Shown here: in pieces, positions 43,696 to 53,133 of the stretch
Position numbering within the stretch: position 1 is the stretch's first letter
How the letters are laid out: each line of letters starts with the position of its first letter
Source: Thalassococcus profundi
GTDB lineage: Bacteria > Pseudomonadota > Alphaproteobacteria > Rhodobacterales > Rhodobacteraceae
DNA length: 64,000 nt
Assembly: GCF_003344785.1 (NCBI RefSeq)
Contig: NZ_QPMK01000015.1
Location: forward strand, 62,935 to 126,934
Direction of reading: 5' to 3'
Translations under genes and position numbers: made by a program
Notes under the pieces: model-generated
What the model was told of the DNA's origin: nothing
The model's input: the letters and a program-made list of their open reading frames with translations, nothing else
Databases searched by the model: none

Positions 43696-44628
43696 ATGGG
43701 ACACGGACATCATCATCACCACGTCGATCCCGAAGCCGGCGACCGCAGGGTCGCCGCGGCGGTCGGGATCAATGTCGCGCTGACGGTGGCGCAGATCGCG
43801 GGCGGGCTGCTGTCGGGCAGCCTCGCAATGATCGCCGATGCGATCCACAACCTGTCCGACGCGGTGTCGCTGGTCATCGCCTACGGCGCGCGCCGGATCG
43901 CGCGGCGCCCGGCGGATGCAGAGATGACCTTCGGCTATGGCCGGGCCGAGGTGGTGGCGGCGCTGATCAATTACACGACGCTGGTGGTGATCGGGCTCTA
44001 CCTTGTCTACGAGGGTGTCTTCCGCCTGATCGACCCGCAGCCCGTTGCGGGCTGGATGGTGGTGATCATCGCGGGCGTGGCGCTGGTCGTCGACCTCGGC
44101 ACCGCTGCATTGACCTACGCCTTGTCGAAGACCAGCGTGAACATCCGAGCCGCCTTTCTGCACAACGTGGCCGATGCGCTGGGGTCGCTGGGCGTGATCG
44201 CGGCCGGCGTGCTGATCCTGCTCTTCGGATGGATCTGGGTCGATCCGGTGGTGACGCTGATGATCGCGGGCTACATCCTCTGGATGGCCGTGTCCGAGCT
44301 GCCGGGGGTGATCCGCATCCTGATGCTGGGCGCGCCGCCGGGCGTGTCGGTCGAGGCGGTGCTGGACGCGATGCGCGGGGTGCGCGGCGTCGAGGACGTG
44401 CATAACCTGCACCTGTGGCAGATGGACGAACATCGCGCCGGGCTTCTGGCGCATGTGACGGTGACCGAAGGGGCGTGGCACGAGGCCGATGCGATCAAGG
44501 CGGCGGTCAAGGCGCGCCTGCTGGACGGGTTCGACATCGCGCATCTGACGCTCGAGATGGAATGCGCCCGTCACGCCTGCGCGTCCGGTGTCGCGACGGT
44601 CGGCGCGGCAGCCACGCGCAGCGTCTGA
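43696..44628 (+). CDS. Cation diffusion facilitator (zinc/cobalt-type efflux)
   Basis: A 310-aa CDF transporter. The His-rich N terminus MGHGHHHHHVDPE and two metal-site motifs (ADAIHNLSDAV in TM2 and FLHNVADALGS in TM5) mark the Zn-T/CzcD group. Six membrane segments are followed by a cytoplasmic domain with HNLHLWQMDEHRAGLLAHV. GTG 43681 upstream would add five residues; ATG 43696 is preferred for the His-rich start. Expected role: proton-coupled export of Zn2+ or similar. Confidence 0.93.
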   Translation: MGHGHHHHHVDPEAGDRRVAAAVGINVALTVAQIAGGLLSGSLAMIADAIHNLSDAVSLVIAYGARRIARRPADAEMTFGYGRAEVVAALINYTTLVVIGLYLVYEGVFRLIDPQPVAGWMVVIIAGVALVVDLGTAALTYALSKTSVNIRAAFLHNVADALGSLGVIAAGVLILLFGWIWVDPVVTLMIAGYILWMAVSELPGVIRILMLGAPPGVSVEAVLDAMRGVRGVEDVHNLHLWQMDEHRAGLLAHVTVTEGAWHEADAIKAAVKARLLDGFDIAHLTLEMECARHACASGVATVGAAATRSV

Positions 44629-44693
44629 ACCGGGCGCCGTTTTTCTCGGGAAAAACGGATCGGAATTCTCGAGAATTCCGATTCCCGCCGGCA

Positions 44694-45902
44694 TCACGCG
44701 GCGCGGATGCCCGCCATCGCGCCCAGCAATGTCGGGATCTTGTCCTTGAACTTGAAGAAGCCTGCCGTGGCGTAGGGCCAGGCCTCTGCATCGAAGGGCC
44801 GCAGGAGGCGGCGCAGAGGCAGAGCGTCGATCCGATTCAGTATGTCCGCCGTGGGACCCACGGGCGCATAAACGGTGACGATCTGCTCCGCGCCCGCATC
44901 CCTGGCCCAGGTGCCGATATCTTCGGGCGTCCGCAGTCCTTCTGTCACCGGCCCCAGCCGGTCGGACCAGCGCTGCGTCACGTCCGCGAAAGCGCCGCGC
45001 TTGAAGGCGCCCAGGTGCGGCGCCGGATGAAGCGGGCTGAAGCCGTCGGTGGCGTCCAGCGTCGCGGTGGCCAGCGGCCTGAGCCCGCGGTCGAAAAGCC
45101 AGGCCGGGCTCAGGTCGTCCTCGTGCAGCAGCAGCACGCTTGGCCGCGCGGGATCGAAGCTGTCGCCGGCGGGCGGCGCCATCCGCGGCGGATGCGGCGG
45201 GCCGTCGAGCGCCGGGGCCTCCGAGGCCAGCCCTTTCGGGTCGAACCGGCCCTCGGTGTACTTGCGGATGTTCGAGGCGCGCGCGAGGTAGGTCTTGCCC
45301 CTGGTCTGCAGCCCGGCGACCCAGCGCCAGCTCAGCGTGTTGGAGGCGGGATCGCCGTCGAGCAGGTGGCGCAGAAAGAAATCCGCGCCCAGCTCCCACG
45401 GCAGGCGCAGGGTGAAGACCCAGATCGAGGCGAACCACATCCGGGTGTGGTTGTGCAGGTATCCGGTCTCGGCCAGCTCCCGCGCCCAGACGTCGAAACA
45501 GTCGATGCCGGTCCGGCCCAGGCAGGCCGCTTCCCATTCGGCGCGCAGCCCGGACTGGGTCTGCACCCGGTCCCAGGCCTGGTCGAGTCCCGCGCGGTAA
45601 CCGCCCCAGACCGCCGGGCGCATTTCCAGCCAGCCCTTCCAGTAGGTGCGCCAGAACACCTCCTGCACGAACTTCTCTGCCGCGCTGCGGGAATGGCGGC
45701 CCAGCACGGCGCGCAACACCTCCTCCTCGGTCAACAGCCGGTGGCGCAGGTAGGGCGACAGGGTGGATACGCCGGTGTGCTGCCCCGCGCCGCGGTCGTA
45801 GTTGCGCTGCGCCGCATAGTCGCGCCCCGCATGCGGCAGGAAACGCTGCAGGCGGGACAGCGCCTCGGTCCGGTTCGGGGGAAAGATGTCGGTCGCGGTC
45901 AT
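44694..45902 (-). CDS. Photolyase/cryptochrome-like FAD-binding protein with unusual domain order
   Basis: A 402-aa protein. Residues ~40-235 match the FAD-binding half of photolyases: HTGVSTLSPYLRHRLLTEEE, QEVFWRTYWKGW, LHNHTRMWFASIWVFTLRLP and DGDPASNTLSWRWVAG. There is no N-terminal antenna (Rossmann) domain. Instead an alpha/beta region follows at ~255-400 (PSVLLLHEDDLSPAWLFDRG), resembling a permuted photolyase N-terminal domain. Roseobacters have such FAD-binding-domain proteins; repair activity is not established. The start ATG at 45902 is in the divergent gap before clpP. Confidence 0.82.
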   Translation of the reverse strand: MTATDIFPPNRTEALSRLQRFLPHAGRDYAAQRNYDRGAGQHTGVSTLSPYLRHRLLTEEEVLRAVLGRHSRSAAEKFVQEVFWRTYWKGWLEMRPAVWGGYRAGLDQAWDRVQTQSGLRAEWEAACLGRTGIDCFDVWARELAETGYLHNHTRMWFASIWVFTLRLPWELGADFFLRHLLDGDPASNTLSWRWVAGLQTRGKTYLARASNIRKYTEGRFDPKGLASEAPALDGPPHPPRMAPPAGDSFDPARPSVLLLHEDDLSPAWLFDRGLRPLATATLDATDGFSPLHPAPHLGAFKRGAFADVTQRWSDRLGPVTEGLRTPEDIGTWARDAGAEQIVTVYAPVGPTADILNRIDALPLRRLLRPFDAEAWPYATAGFFKFKDKIPTLLGAMAGIRAA

Positions 45903-45986
45903 GCAGCGCAATTAGGCGGCGCCGGATCGGCTTCAAGGCAGCGCAAGGTCGAGCCCCGGCGCAAGGTGCAATTTGCCCGGCAGCCC

Positions 45987-46015
45987 TTGCAGCCCCTCTG
46001 GCCGACCACTAAGAT
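45987..46015 (+). promoter_or_regulatory. Candidate clpP promoter
   Basis: TTGCAG (45987-45992) and TAAGAT (46010-46015) with a 17-bp spacer, 52 bp upstream of the clpP start. CTTGCA with CCACTAAGAT also partly resembles a heat-shock (RpoH) promoter, which would fit clpP. Confidence 0.4.
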
Positions 46016-46067
46016 TTACGTAACCTCGACCGAGTAGACATTTTCCCCAAAGAGCAGGCAGGCGGAT

Positions 46068-46700
46068 ATGAACGACCCTTATGATACTTACATGAACACG
46101 CTCGTCCCGATGGTCGTCGAACAGACGAGCCGCGGCGAACGCGCCTACGACATCTTTTCGCGTCTGCTGAAGGAACGGATCATCTTTCTGTCGGGCCCGG
46201 TGCACGATGGCATGTCGAGCCTGATCGTGGCGCAGCTGCTGCACCTCGAGGCGGAGAACCCGTCGAAGGAGATCAGCATGTACATCAACAGCCCCGGCGG
46301 CGTGGTGACGAGCGGTCTCTCGATCTACGACACGATGCAGTACATCAAGCCCAAGGTCAGCACGCTGGTGATCGGCCAGGCGGCGTCGATGGGATCGCTG
46401 CTGCTGACGGCGGGTGAGGCCGGGATGCGCTTCTCGCTGCCCAACAGCCGCGTCATGGTGCACCAGCCCTCTGGCGGCTACCAGGGCCAGGCGACGGACA
46501 TCATGATCCACGCGCAGGAGACGCAAAAGCTCAAGACGCGGCTGAACGAAATCTACGTCAAGCACACCGGCCAGACCCTGAAAAAGGTCGAAGCCGCGCT
46601 TGAGCGCGACAACTTCATGTCGCCCGAAGAGGCCAAGGAATGGGGCCTGATCGACGAGATCGTGGAAAGCCGTCCGAAGCCCGACGGCGACGACAGCTAA
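46068..46700 (+). CDS. clpP: ATP-dependent Clp protease proteolytic subunit
   Basis: A 210-aa serine protease. The catalytic Ser is in [11 protein letters not shown] and His in [11 protein letters not shown]; the [16 protein letters not shown] loop is typical. It forms the tetradecameric chamber used by ClpX (encoded 158 bp downstream) and ClpA. The upstream GCAGGCAGGCGG region provides the ribosome site. Confidence 0.97.
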   Translation: MNDPYDTYMNTLVPMVVEQTSRGERAYDIFSRLLKERIIFLSGPVHDGMSSLIVAQLLHLEAENPSKEISMYINSPGGVVTSGLSIYDTMQYIKPKVSTLVIGQAASMGSLLLTAGEAGMRFSLPNSRVMVHQPSGGYQGQATDIMIHAQETQKLKTRLNEIYVKHTGQTLKKVEAALERDNFMSPEEAKEWGLIDEIVESRPKPDGDDS

Positions 46701-46858
46701 GCCGCCCAACGCCCGGCGCGGGCCTTCCGCGCCGGGCAAATTTGCGATTGTAGACCGGAAATGCCTGTCCTAAGCTGGCGGGAACGTGGGGGCCGGTGAC
46801 GCGAACCCGGGGCCGGACCGCCCCGAGTGGACCGCGAAAAGGCCGAGAAAGGTGCGAT

Positions 46859-48124
46859 ATGGCGACGAATTCTGGCGGAGACAGCAAGAACACCCTGTAC
46901 TGTAGCTTTTGCGGGAAAAGCCAGCACGAGGTGCGCAAACTGATCGCGGGGCCGACGGTGTTCATATGCGACGAATGCGTCGAACTCTGCATGGACATCA
47001 TCCGCGAAGAGACCAAGGGCTCGGGCCTCAAATCCGCCGAAGGCGTGCCGACGCCCCGCGAAATCTGCCAGGTACTGGACGATTACGTGATCGGCCAGAT
47101 GACCGCCAAACGGGTGCTGTCCGTAGCCGTGCACAACCACTACAAGCGCCTGAACCACAGCCAGAAGACCAACGACATCGAATTGTCGAAGTCCAACATC
47201 CTGCTGATCGGCCCAACGGGCTGCGGCAAGACGCTGCTGGCGCAGACCTTGGCGCGCATCCTCGACGTGCCCTTCACCATGGCCGATGCCACCACGCTGA
47301 CCGAAGCGGGTTACGTGGGCGAGGACGTCGAGAACATCATCCTCAAGCTGCTGCAAAGCTCGGAATACAATGTCGAGCGGGCGCAGCGCGGCATCGTCTA
47401 CATCGACGAGGTCGACAAGATCACCCGCAAGTCGGAAAACCCCTCGATCACCCGCGACGTGTCGGGCGAAGGCGTGCAGCAGGCGCTCCTGAAACTGATG
47501 GAAGGCACCGTGGCCTCGGTGCCGCCGCAGGGCGGGCGCAAGCATCCGCAGCAGGAATTCCTGCAGGTGGACACGACCAACATCCTCTTCATCTGCGGTG
47601 GCGCCTTCGCCGGCCTCGACCGGATCATAAGCCAGCGCGGCAAGGGGTCGGCCATGGGCTTTGGCGCGGACGTGCGTGACATCGACGAGCGCAATGTCGG
47701 AGAGGTCTTCAAGGATCTCGAACCCGAGGATCTGCTGAAGTTCGGCCTCATCCCGGAATTCGTCGGCCGTCTGCCTGTGCTCGCCACGCTCGAGGATTTG
47801 GATGAGGAGGCGCTTGTCACCATCCTGACCCAGCCCAAGAACGCGCTGGTCAAGCAGTACCAGCGGCTCTTCGAGATGGAGGATACGACGCTCACCTTCA
47901 CCGACGACGCGCTGTCGGCCATCGCCAAGCGGGCCATCGCCCGCAAGACCGGCGCCCGCGGCCTGCGCTCGATCCTCGAGGCGATCCTGCTCGAGACGAT
48001 GTTCGAACTGCCGGGCATGGACGAGGTGACCGAGGTCGTGGTGAACGAGGAATCGGTGAACACCGAGGCCAAGCCGCTGATGATCTACGCAGACCAGAAG
48101 AAAGAGGCGGCGACCGCGGGCTGA
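46859..48124 (+). CDS. clpX: ATP-dependent Clp protease ATPase subunit ClpX
   Basis: A 421-aa AAA+ unfoldase. The N-terminal zinc domain has [11 protein letters not shown] and [10 protein letters not shown]. Walker A is [12 protein letters not shown], the pore loop is within [12 protein letters not shown], Walker B is VYIDEVDKI and sensor 2 is [13 protein letters not shown]. The start at 46859 ([15 protein letters not shown]) follows the family; upstream Arg-rich codons are not part of ClpX. It recognises tagged substrates and feeds ClpP. Confidence 0.97.
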   Translation: MATNSGGDSKNTLYCSFCGKSQHEVRKLIAGPTVFICDECVELCMDIIREETKGSGLKSAEGVPTPREICQVLDDYVIGQMTAKRVLSVAVHNHYKRLNHSQKTNDIELSKSNILLIGPTGCGKTLLAQTLARILDVPFTMADATTLTEAGYVGEDVENIILKLLQSSEYNVERAQRGIVYIDEVDKITRKSENPSITRDVSGEGVQQALLKLMEGTVASVPPQGGRKHPQQEFLQVDTTNILFICGGAFAGLDRIISQRGKGSAMGFGADVRDIDERNVGEVFKDLEPEDLLKFGLIPEFVGRLPVLATLEDLDEEALVTILTQPKNALVKQYQRLFEMEDTTLTFTDDALSAIAKRAIARKTGARGLRSILEAILLETMFELPGMDEVTEVVVNEESVNTEAKPLMIYADQKKEAATAG

Positions 48125-48369
48125 CACCCCGGCCAGAGCGATGGACAGAGGGCGGGGCGAAAGCCGCGCCCTTTTCGTCTGGCATGCCGCGCGACGGTGC
48201 CAGCGGTTCGCCGGCTGTGCCGGGTCGCTGCCTTGACGCTGACTTTCGCGCCGTCCATCCGGACGCATTTTCCGCTCGCCGTTCCGCAGAATGCTTGCGG
48301 AAAATCCCCAAGTCGTGAAAACTGCGCGCAATCAAGACGCACAGAGCGCGCAACAAAAGGGCAGGGCAG

Positions 48370-48834
48370 ATGGAATTCTCGACCAAGGAAGATATCGAAG
48401 CGCCGGTGGACCAGGTCTTTGCCGCGCTCAGTGATTTCGACGCGATCGAACGCTCGGTCATCCGCCGCGGCGTCGAAGTGCGGCGCACCGACACGCTGGA
48501 CACGCCGGGCGAGGGCATGACCTGGGAGGCGCGCTTTCGCTTTCGCGGCAAGATGCGCGACGCGACCGTCACCATGACCCGCTACGACCCGCCCAATGCG
48601 ATGGAATTCCAGACCCGGTCCGGCGGGCTCGAAACCCATACGGTGCTGGACTGCGTGGCGCTGTCGCGCAGCCGCACGCGGATCAGCATGGTGCTGGAAT
48701 TGCAGCCCAAGACCCTCTCGGCGCGGCTGCTGGTGCAGTCTCTGAAGCTGGCCAAGGGCAACATCACCAAAAAATTCCGCGTCCGCGCCGCCGATTACGC
48801 CAAGGATCTCGAGGACCGGTTGCGGCAGGCCTGA
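48370..48834 (+). CDS. SRPBCC-family (START-like) protein
   Basis: A 154-aa protein of the SRPBCC/polyketide cyclase fold: MEFSTKEDIEAPVDQVFAAL at the start, then ATVTMTRYDPPNAMEFQTRS. The fold has a hydrophobic ligand pocket; no ligand can be predicted. It stands alone after clpX, with GGGCAGGGCAG as ribosome site. Confidence 0.88.
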   Translation: MEFSTKEDIEAPVDQVFAALSDFDAIERSVIRRGVEVRRTDTLDTPGEGMTWEARFRFRGKMRDATVTMTRYDPPNAMEFQTRSGGLETHTVLDCVALSRSRTRISMVLELQPKTLSARLLVQSLKLAKGNITKKFRVRAADYAKDLEDRLRQA

Positions 48835-48907
48835 GAGCGCCCTCAATCGGTGGACTCCGGGGCGGGACGGCGTAAGGTGCCGAAAAACTGTCACGGAGGA
48901 GAAGACC

Positions 48908-49753
48908 ATGAAACTGCTACGATTTGGCGCGCCCGGTCAGGAACGTCCCGGGATTCTGGACGCACACGGCGCGATCCGGGATCTGTCTGGCGTGGTCGAG
49001 GATATCGCGGGCGAGGTGCTGAGCGATGCGGGGCTCGACAGGTTGCGCGGGATCGACCCCGAAAGCCTGCCACGGGTCGACGGCGATCCGCGCCTTGGGC
49101 CCTGCGTGGCGGGTGTCGGCAAGTTCCTCGGCATCGGGCTCAACTACGCCGATCACGCCGCCGAGACGGGCATGGACCTGCCCGAAGAGCCGATCGTCTT
49201 TGCCAAGGCGACCTCGTGCATCGTCGGGCCGAACGACGACGTGCAGATGCCCAAGACCTCGGATAAACTCGATTGGGAAGTTGAACTGGGCGTCATCATC
49301 GGCACCCGAGCCAAGAATGTCTCGGAGGCCGAGGCACTGAACCACGTGGCGGGCTATTGCGTCGTCAACGACGTCAGCGAACGCGCTTTCCAGGCCAAGC
49401 GCTCGGGCCAGTGGACCAAGGGCAAGTCGCATGACGGCTTCGGCCCCATCGGCCCCTGGCTGGTGACCCGCGACGAGGTGCCGGACCCGCAGAACCTGGC
49501 CATGTACACAGAGGTCAACGGCCATCGCTACCAGGACGGATCGACGAAAACGATGCATTTCGGCGTCGCCACCATCGTCGCGCATCTGTCGGAATTCATG
49601 ACGCTGCATCCCGGGGATGTGATCGCTACCGGCACCCCGCCCGGTGTAGGGATGGGGCTGAACCCCCGGGTCTTTCTCAAGATCGGGGATGTGATGGAAT
49701 TGAGCGTGGCCGGGCTGGGCGTGCAGCGTCAGACGGTCGTGAGATCGGAGTAA
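48908..49753 (+). CDS. Fumarylacetoacetate hydrolase-family protein
   Basis: A 281-aa FAH-fold enzyme. Metal-site residues are in LDWEVELGVIIGT (Glu pair) and CVVNDVSERAFQ (Asp). The GDVIATGTPPGVGMG motif is typical. Family members hydrolyse or isomerise 3-oxo acids, e.g. ureidoglycolate lyase-like or 2-hydroxyhepta-type. GGAGGAGAAG precedes the ATG. It is the first of three closely spaced genes with a DUF4198 protein and a GlcD-like dehydrogenase, suggesting a 2-hydroxyacid or sugar-acid catabolic set. Confidence 0.92.
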   Translation: MKLLRFGAPGQERPGILDAHGAIRDLSGVVEDIAGEVLSDAGLDRLRGIDPESLPRVDGDPRLGPCVAGVGKFLGIGLNYADHAAETGMDLPEEPIVFAKATSCIVGPNDDVQMPKTSDKLDWEVELGVIIGTRAKNVSEAEALNHVAGYCVVNDVSERAFQAKRSGQWTKGKSHDGFGPIGPWLVTRDEVPDPQNLAMYTEVNGHRYQDGSTKTMHFGVATIVAHLSEFMTLHPGDVIATGTPPGVGMGLNPRVFLKIGDVMELSVAGLGVQRQTVVRSE

Positions 49754-49755
49754 CG

Positions 49756-50574
49756 ATGACACTTTTACAATCGCTGGCCGCCGCCACGGCCTGCATGACG
49801 CTGGCCCTGCCTGCTGCGGCGCATGAATTCTGGATCGCACCGCTGATCTACGAGGTGCCGTCGGATTCGCAGCTGATCGCGGATATCCGCGTGGGCGAGC
49901 GCATGGTCGGGTCGGCCAGCGCCTATATCCCGCCGAATTTCCGCCGGTTCGAGGTCCGCATGAACGGCGAGACCTTCGAGGTGCCGGGCCGCGCGGGCGA
50001 CCGTCCCGCGCTGAACATGCGCAGCCCCGAGGCCGAGGGGCTGGCGGTGGTCGTGCACGAAACCAAGGACTATACGCTCACCTACAAGGACTGGGACACC
50101 TTCGTGGAATTCACCGAGCACAAGGATGTCACCTGGGCGCAGCAGGACCACATCGACCGCGGGTTGCCCCGCGACAAGGTGCGTGAACGCTACACCCGCT
50201 ACGGCAAGAGCCTGATCGGGGTCGGGGCCGCCGAGGGGTCGGATGCAGAGGTCGGCCTGCGGACCGAGATCGTGGCCGAGACCAACCCCTACACCGACGA
50301 CCTGTCGGACGGGTTCACCGTGCGGGTGCTCTACGAAGGCGCGCCGCGGACGGACACGCAGGTGGAGCTGTTCGAAAAGGCGCCCGGCGCGAAGGAGGCC
50401 ACGTCGAGCCTGCACCGCACCGATGCCGAAGGCCGGGTCACGCTGCCGGTTGCGGCGGGCCATGAATACCTAGTGGATTCGGTGGTGATGAACCCGCTCG
50501 ACCCGGGGGCAGAGGACGGCCCGGCCTGGGAATCGCTCTGGGCCTCTCTGACCTTCCGCGCGCCGGTGCAATGA
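49756..50574 (+). CDS. DUF4198 (NikM-like) periplasmic protein
   Basis: A 272-aa exported protein: signal peptide MTLLQSLAAATACMTLALPA then AAHEFWIAP, where the mature HEFW start is diagnostic of DUF4198. The C-terminal part resembles a carboxypeptidase-regulatory beta sandwich (GFTVRVLYEGAPRTDTQVEL). Some relatives associate with nickel or cobalt uptake, but no metal transporter is next to it. It starts 2 bp after the FAH stop and overlaps the next gene by ATGA. Confidence 0.88.
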   Translation: MTLLQSLAAATACMTLALPAAAHEFWIAPLIYEVPSDSQLIADIRVGERMVGSASAYIPPNFRRFEVRMNGETFEVPGRAGDRPALNMRSPEAEGLAVVVHETKDYTLTYKDWDTFVEFTEHKDVTWAQQDHIDRGLPRDKVRERYTRYGKSLIGVGAAEGSDAEVGLRTEIVAETNPYTDDLSDGFTVRVLYEGAPRTDTQVELFEKAPGAKEATSSLHRTDAEGRVTLPVAAGHEYLVDSVVMNPLDPGAEDGPAWESLWASLTFRAPVQ

Positions 50575-51983
50575 CCAAGCTGATCGCGGCCCTGCGCGAC
50601 GGGCTGGGCGAAGGCGGAGTGCTGACCGGCGACGACGCCGCCCCCTGGTCGCGCGACTGGACCGGGCAGTATCGCTGGACGCCGCTCTGCGTCGTGCGTC
50701 CCCGTAGCACGGCAGAGGTGTCGGAGGTGCTGCGGCTCTGTCACGCCGCGGGCCAGCCGGTGGTGCCGGTGTCGGGCAACACCGGGCTCAGCGGCGGCAC
50801 GTCGGGCGCGGGCGCCGTGATGCTGTCGATGGGCCGGATGAACCGCATCCGCGAGGTCCGGGCCGAGGCGCGGCTTGCGGTGGTCGAAGCCGGGGTGATC
50901 CTGTCGTCCCTGCACGACGCGGCAGAGGCGCAGGGGCTGATGTTCCCGCTGACCTTCGGCGCGCGCGGTTCTGCCATGGTCGGCGGCTTTCTCGGCACCA
51001 ATGCCGGTGGGTCGAACGTGCTGCGCTACGGCAATACCCGTGACCTCGTGCTGGGAGTCGAGGTGGTGCTGGCGGATGGACGGGTGATGAACCTGATGTC
51101 TGAGCTGCACAAGGACAACTCCGGCTTGAACCTTCGGCATCTGGTGATCGGCGCCGAAGGCACGCTGGGGGTGATCACCGCTGCGGTGCTGAAACTGGTG
51201 CCGAAGCCCGCGGCCTACGCCACAGCGATGGTCGCGGTGCCGTCGCTCGACGCCGCGCTGGGCCTGCTCAATGACCTGCAACGGGCCACCGGCGGCGCGG
51301 TGGAGGCCTTCGAGTACATGCCGCGCACCTATCTCGACGCCTACCGCGCGCGCTTTCCCGACACCCGGCCGCCGTTTGACACCGATTACGAGACGACTGT
51401 GCTGGTCGAAGTCGGGGCCACCGCGCCGCGCGACGCCGCGCCCGACGCCGAGGGCCGCGTGCCCGTGGCCGTGCATCTGGAGCAGGTGTTGGCCGAACGG
51501 CTGGAGGCGGGCGCGGTGCTGGACGCGATCGTGGCGCAGAACGACGGGCAGCGCGCGGAGATGTGGGCAAGGCGCGAGGCTGCTGGCGAGGTCTGCCTGA
51601 CCCGGCAGCCGATGGTCAACAACGACGTGGCGGTGCCGCTCGACAAGGTATCGGTTTTTCTGGATCGGGCGGGTGCGCGGCTGGCGCGGCTCGATCCCGG
51701 TGCGGTGCCGGTGGTGGTGGCGCATCTCGGCGACGGCAACGTGCATTACGCGGTCTGGCCCACGTGCGACGACGCCGCGCTGGCCGATGCGATCATGGAG
51801 GCGGTCGAAGACGAGGTGCTGGCGCTCGGCGGGTCGTTCTCGGCAGAGCATGGCATCGGCCTCACCAAGCGCCCGAGCATGGCGCGGCGCAAGGACCGGG
51901 TCGCGCTGGAGGCCATGCGCGCGGTGAAGGCGGCGCTTGATCCCAAGGGGATCCTGAATCCGGGCAAGGTGTTTCCAGGCTGA
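50571..51983 (+). CDS. FAD-linked D-2-hydroxyacid dehydrogenase (GlcD/D2HGDH type)
   Basis: A 470-aa flavoenzyme. The FAD-binding region contains PVSGNTGLSGGTSGAGAVML and FGARGSAMVGGFLGTNAGG. The C-terminal FAD-oxidase domain has HLGDGNVHYAVWP and AEHGIGLTKRPSM. It would oxidise a D-2-hydroxyacid (glycolate, D-lactate or D-2-hydroxyglutarate). It overlaps the DUF4198 gene start by ATGA and converges with hemC. Confidence 0.92.
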   Translation: MTKLIAALRDGLGEGGVLTGDDAAPWSRDWTGQYRWTPLCVVRPRSTAEVSEVLRLCHAAGQPVVPVSGNTGLSGGTSGAGAVMLSMGRMNRIREVRAEARLAVVEAGVILSSLHDAAEAQGLMFPLTFGARGSAMVGGFLGTNAGGSNVLRYGNTRDLVLGVEVVLADGRVMNLMSELHKDNSGLNLRHLVIGAEGTLGVITAAVLKLVPKPAAYATAMVAVPSLDAALGLLNDLQRATGGAVEAFEYMPRTYLDAYRARFPDTRPPFDTDYETTVLVEVGATAPRDAAPDAEGRVPVAVHLEQVLAERLEAGAVLDAIVAQNDGQRAEMWARREAAGEVCLTRQPMVNNDVAVPLDKVSVFLDRAGARLARLDPGAVPVVVAHLGDGNVHYAVWPTCDDAALADAIMEAVEDEVLALGGSFSAEHGIGLTKRPSMARRKDRVALEAMRAVKAALDPKGILNPGKVFPG

Positions 51984-52033
51984 AGCGGTGCGATCCGGCT
52001 GCGCCGGATACGAGAGGCGCTGCCTCTCGTGCT

Positions 52034-52059
52034 CTCCGGAGTTTATCGGCAAGATGAAG
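52034..52059. repeat. REP-like element, copy C (single arm)
   Basis: CTCCGGAGTTTATCGGCAAG then ATGAAG: the short type-1 arm with the shared GGCAAGATGAAG core. It lies between the convergent dehydrogenase gene and hemC. A separate perfect hairpin, ACGAGAGGC-gct-GCCTCTCGT, lies at 52010-52030. Confidence 0.65.
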
Positions 52060-52066
52060 GGGCGGG

Positions 52067-53029
52067 TCAGACCTTGTCGGCGCCGCTGTGCCAGTCGAAG
52101 AAGCCGGGACCGGCGCGGGTGAGCAATTCCTGCGCGAGGTCGCTGCCCATCGCCGCGCCATCTGAGATCGGGCCGGAGCGGTGGCCGGAATGGGCGGTGG
52201 AGCCGTCCGGGCGCAGCACCTCGCCGCGCAGGTGCAGGCTGTCGCCGTCGAGCTCCGCAAGGCCCGCGATGGGTGTTTCGCAGGAGCCGTCAAGTGTGGC
52301 GAGAAAGGCCCGTTCGGCGGCGAGGCGCTGGCCGGTGGGGCCGTCGTGGATCGCCGCCAGCATCTGGGCCGTGCGGTCGTCGTCGGCGCGCCGCTCGATG
52401 CCGATGGCGCCTTGCGCGACCGCCGGCAACATGTCTTCGGGCGCGATGGCGGTCTTCGGCACCTCGTCCATCTTCATGCGGTTGAGCCCGGCCATGGCGA
52501 GGAAGGTGCAGCTGGCCACGCCGTCCTCGAGTTTCTTGAGGCGGGTCTGCATGTTGCCGCGGAATTCCACCACCGTGAGGTCGGGGCGGCGGTGCAGCAG
52601 CTGGGCGCGGCGGCGCAGGCTCGAGGTGCCGACCACCGCGCCGCTGGCCAGTTCGGCGATGCCGGTATGGTGCGGCGAGATGAAGGCGTCGCGCACATCC
52701 TCGCGCGGCAGGTAGGTGTCGAGCATCAGCCCGTCGGGCTGCAGCACCGGCATGTCCTTCATCGAATGCACGGCGATGTCGATGCCGCCCGACAGCAGCT
52801 CTTCCTCGATCTCGCGGGTGAAGAGGCCCTTGCCGCCGATTTCCTTCAGCGGCCGGTCGATGATCCGGTCGCCGGTGGTCTTGATCACCACGATGGTGAA
52901 GGCCTCATGCGGCAGGTCGAAGGCCTGGGCCAGGCGGTCGCGGGTCTCGTTCGCCTGGGCCAGCGCCAGGGGCGAGCCGCGGGTGCCGATCTTGAGGGGC
53001 GCGTCGGGGGTGGGCAAATCAGATGTCAT
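52067..53029 (-). CDS. hemC: Hydroxymethylbilane synthase (porphobilinogen deaminase)
   Basis: A 320-aa haem and bacteriochlorophyll pathway enzyme. Marks are KIGTRGSPLALAQANETRDR, the GKGLFTREIEEELLSGGIDI segment, SLRRRAQLLHRRPDL and the dipyrromethane-cofactor Cys in LDGSCETPIAG. The start is ATG 53029; the GTG two codons upstream is less likely. It is divergent from hemE with 104 bp between start codons. Confidence 0.96.
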   Translation of the reverse strand: MTSDLPTPDAPLKIGTRGSPLALAQANETRDRLAQAFDLPHEAFTIVVIKTTGDRIIDRPLKEIGGKGLFTREIEEELLSGGIDIAVHSMKDMPVLQPDGLMLDTYLPREDVRDAFISPHHTGIAELASGAVVGTSSLRRRAQLLHRRPDLTVVEFRGNMQTRLKKLEDGVASCTFLAMAGLNRMKMDEVPKTAIAPEDMLPAVAQGAIGIERRADDDRTAQMLAAIHDGPTGQRLAAERAFLATLDGSCETPIAGLAELDGDSLHLRGEVLRPDGSTAHSGHRSGPISDGAAMGSDLAQELLTRAGPGFFDWHSGADKV

Positions 53030-53133
53030 GCACACTGCTTAGCCCTGTCCCCCGGGCCTGACAACCATGCTCGCGGCTTGACATACGGGCGCAGGCATCC
53101 GACCCATGTGTAAACCTGAGAGGACAGAGCTGA

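Noticed and set aside
43630-45936. 768-codon minus-strand open frame
   Set aside because: It covers the CDF gene antisense and the photolyase-like gene in another frame. Its composition is Arg/His/Pro-rich and it has no family similarity; both underlying genes are clear.
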